In this document: piece after piece, positions 62,905 to 64,000 of the stretch | How positions within the stretch are numbered: position 1 is the stretch's first letter | How the letters are laid out: the number at the start of each line of letters is the position of its first letter | Assembly (NCBI RefSeq): GCF_000004195.4 | Contig: NC_030684.2 | Coordinates: 105,291,929-105,355,928 of the forward strand | DNA: 64,000 bases | Source: Xenopus tropicalis | Lineage: Eukaryota > Chordata > Amphibia > Anura > Pipidae | Direction of reading: 5' to 3' | Translations under genes and position numbers: made by a program | Notes under the pieces: model-generated | Told to the model about the DNA's origin: nothing | The model's input: only the letters and a program-made list of their open reading frames with translations | Database searches by the model: none

Positions 62905-63114
62905 GGGTTCAAAAACTTATTTCACTCAATGAAATGCAAATCAGTTGCTATCTTTTATTTAAAGTTATTTTTTCGATTTTCCTTTTGATGTGCTATCTGC
63001 CACTGTTAAAATAAACCTACCATTGAAATGATACTGTTCTGAGACTTTTCATTTCTTTGTCATTGGACAAACTTACAAAATCAGTGAGGGGTCAAATAAT
63101 TATTTCCTCCACTG
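62905..63114 (-). repeat. Right terminal inverted repeat of the Tc1 element
   Basis: 210 bp, beginning 16 nt after the transposase stop codon and ending at the TA target duplication. Identical to the left repeat in reverse complement. Confidence 0.95.
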
Positions 63115-63116
63115 TA

Positions 63117-64000
63117 CACAGTGCTATTCTAATGCTGTTAAAAAGGTCTTCATTTTTATAATTTCAGAGTTAACTTTTTCTGTAGCTCTAAAGTTTGGCA
63201 TTTAAACAGCTATTCTGGCTTAAACAACTGACTAGAAGTGCTTAATATAGGACCAGAACCAAAATTTAATTAATATATGAATAACACTGGAAATCTGACA
63301 TTCATATTTCAAGAGTTACTTGGTCATTTGCTTCTTATTTACCCTAGCCACCAGACAGTGGTTTAAATGAGAAACTGGAAAATGAATAGATGAGGGTCTA
63401 AATACAAACATAAGTAATCAAAATTAACAATAACAATAAAACTGTAGCCTCACAGAGCAATAGTTTTTTGGCTGCTAGGGTCAGAGACCCTAATTTTAAA
63501 GCTGAAAATAGGCAACAGAAGAAGGCAAATAATTAAAAAAAACTATAAAAAAATAATAAAGACCAATTAAAATAGAACATAGGAATAGACCATTCTATAA
63601 CATACTAAAAGTTAACATAAAGGTAAACCATAAATAGCCCCTTGCTGAGAGGTGACCTCTCAAGCATGTCACTGCAATCTATACTCCCTCTCTTCTATAT
63701 CCTCTATATATATATAGCATAGAACTGACGGTGCAATCTCATCTCGGGCTCAGGTCGGGCCCAAAAATCAGAGCTGCCCAGTGGGCTATTTGGGAAGTAT
63801 GCAATTTCAGAGTGTGTTTTAAAGGGTGTGGGTCCAATAAATTTGTTGCTGTAAGACCCTTGGTTAGCAATTTCACTAAACTTTTTTTACAGGAAACTTT
63901 TTCCCATCATTTTCCTGAGGAAGATGTGATACATAAAACACTGGACCCATGGGTGACAGCCAGTGCCAAGAAACAGGGGAAACCCTTGCCAGCATAGGTC
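63117..64000. other. No gene seen outside a T2-like fragment
   Basis: Unassigned DNA. Near 63922-63955 tcctgaggaagatgtgatac then ataaaacactgg resembles a decayed hammerhead-like core (CTGAGGA, ATGT-GAT-ACAT hairpin, AAAA in place of GAAA). A frame of 88 codons runs to the window end without similarity I know. Confidence 0.45.
63425..63632. mobile_element. Truncated T2-like MITE
   Basis: Contains actgtagcctcacagagcaa, gctgctagggtcagagaccc and taaaagttaacataaaggta, related to the 31.1 kb family. Only part of the element is present. Confidence 0.5.

Larger units (their letters stand above)
61501..63114 (+). mobile_element. Intact Tc1/mariner-type DNA transposon
   Basis: A complete element of 1614 bp flanked by TA target duplications (61499-61500 and 63115-63116). 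The terminal inverted repeats start CAGTGGAGGAAATAATTATT and run 210 bp (61501-61710 and 62905-63114). Read base by base, the two copies are identical. Between them lies one uninterrupted transposase gene. Intact ends, an intact gene and identical repeats indicate a recent insertion, possibly still active. Confidence 0.97.

Overview
This is vertebrate nuclear DNA, and the repeats point to a frog of the Xenopus type. It holds many MITEs flanked by TTAA (the T2/Kolobok-like type abundant in Xenopus), a CR1-type LINE, tRNA-derived SINEs, hAT and Harbinger-like non-autonomous elements, and an intact Tc1/mariner element. Genes are sparse, introns are long and obey GT-AG, and nothing looks bacterial or viral. 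The species call is inferred from repeat types and not from an alignment.

Only two host genes can be supported, both on the minus strand. The first is a complete two-exon gene of the TMEM151 family, most like TMEM151B. Exon 1 (47900-47790) encodes an alanine-rich N-terminus of 37 residues and ends at a GTGAGC donor. After a 13.3 kb intron, exon 2 (34466-33033) encodes the remaining 477 residues, including three membrane segments and the conserved C-terminus. The second is a candidate first coding exon (12666-12597) at the edge of a CpG island. It encodes a signal-peptide-like start and ends in a phase-1 GTAAGT donor. Its remaining exons are not recognisable here.

Layout: 1-12.6 kb is intronic or intergenic DNA with MITEs. 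12.6-13.3 kb is the CpG island and candidate first exon. 14-32 kb is repeat-rich, with three hAT-like elements, a nested transposon carrying a minisatellite (19.5-21.1 kb), Harbinger-like palindromic MITEs and T2-like MITEs. 33.0-47.9 kb is the TMEM151 gene, with several MITEs in its intron. 48-53 kb is upstream DNA with more T2-like MITEs. 53.3-55.9 kb is a 5'-truncated CR1 LINE with an open reverse transcriptase. 56-61 kb holds small repeats. 61.5-63.1 kb is a structurally intact Tc1 element with identical 210-bp inverted repeats and a full 340-residue transposase.

I found no clear new multi-gene system. The observations most worth a second look are the intact Tc1 copy, the nested hAT-like insertion whose empty site is preserved in a sister copy in the same window, the unidentified signal-peptide exon, and a hammerhead-ribozyme-like core in a dispersed repeat.
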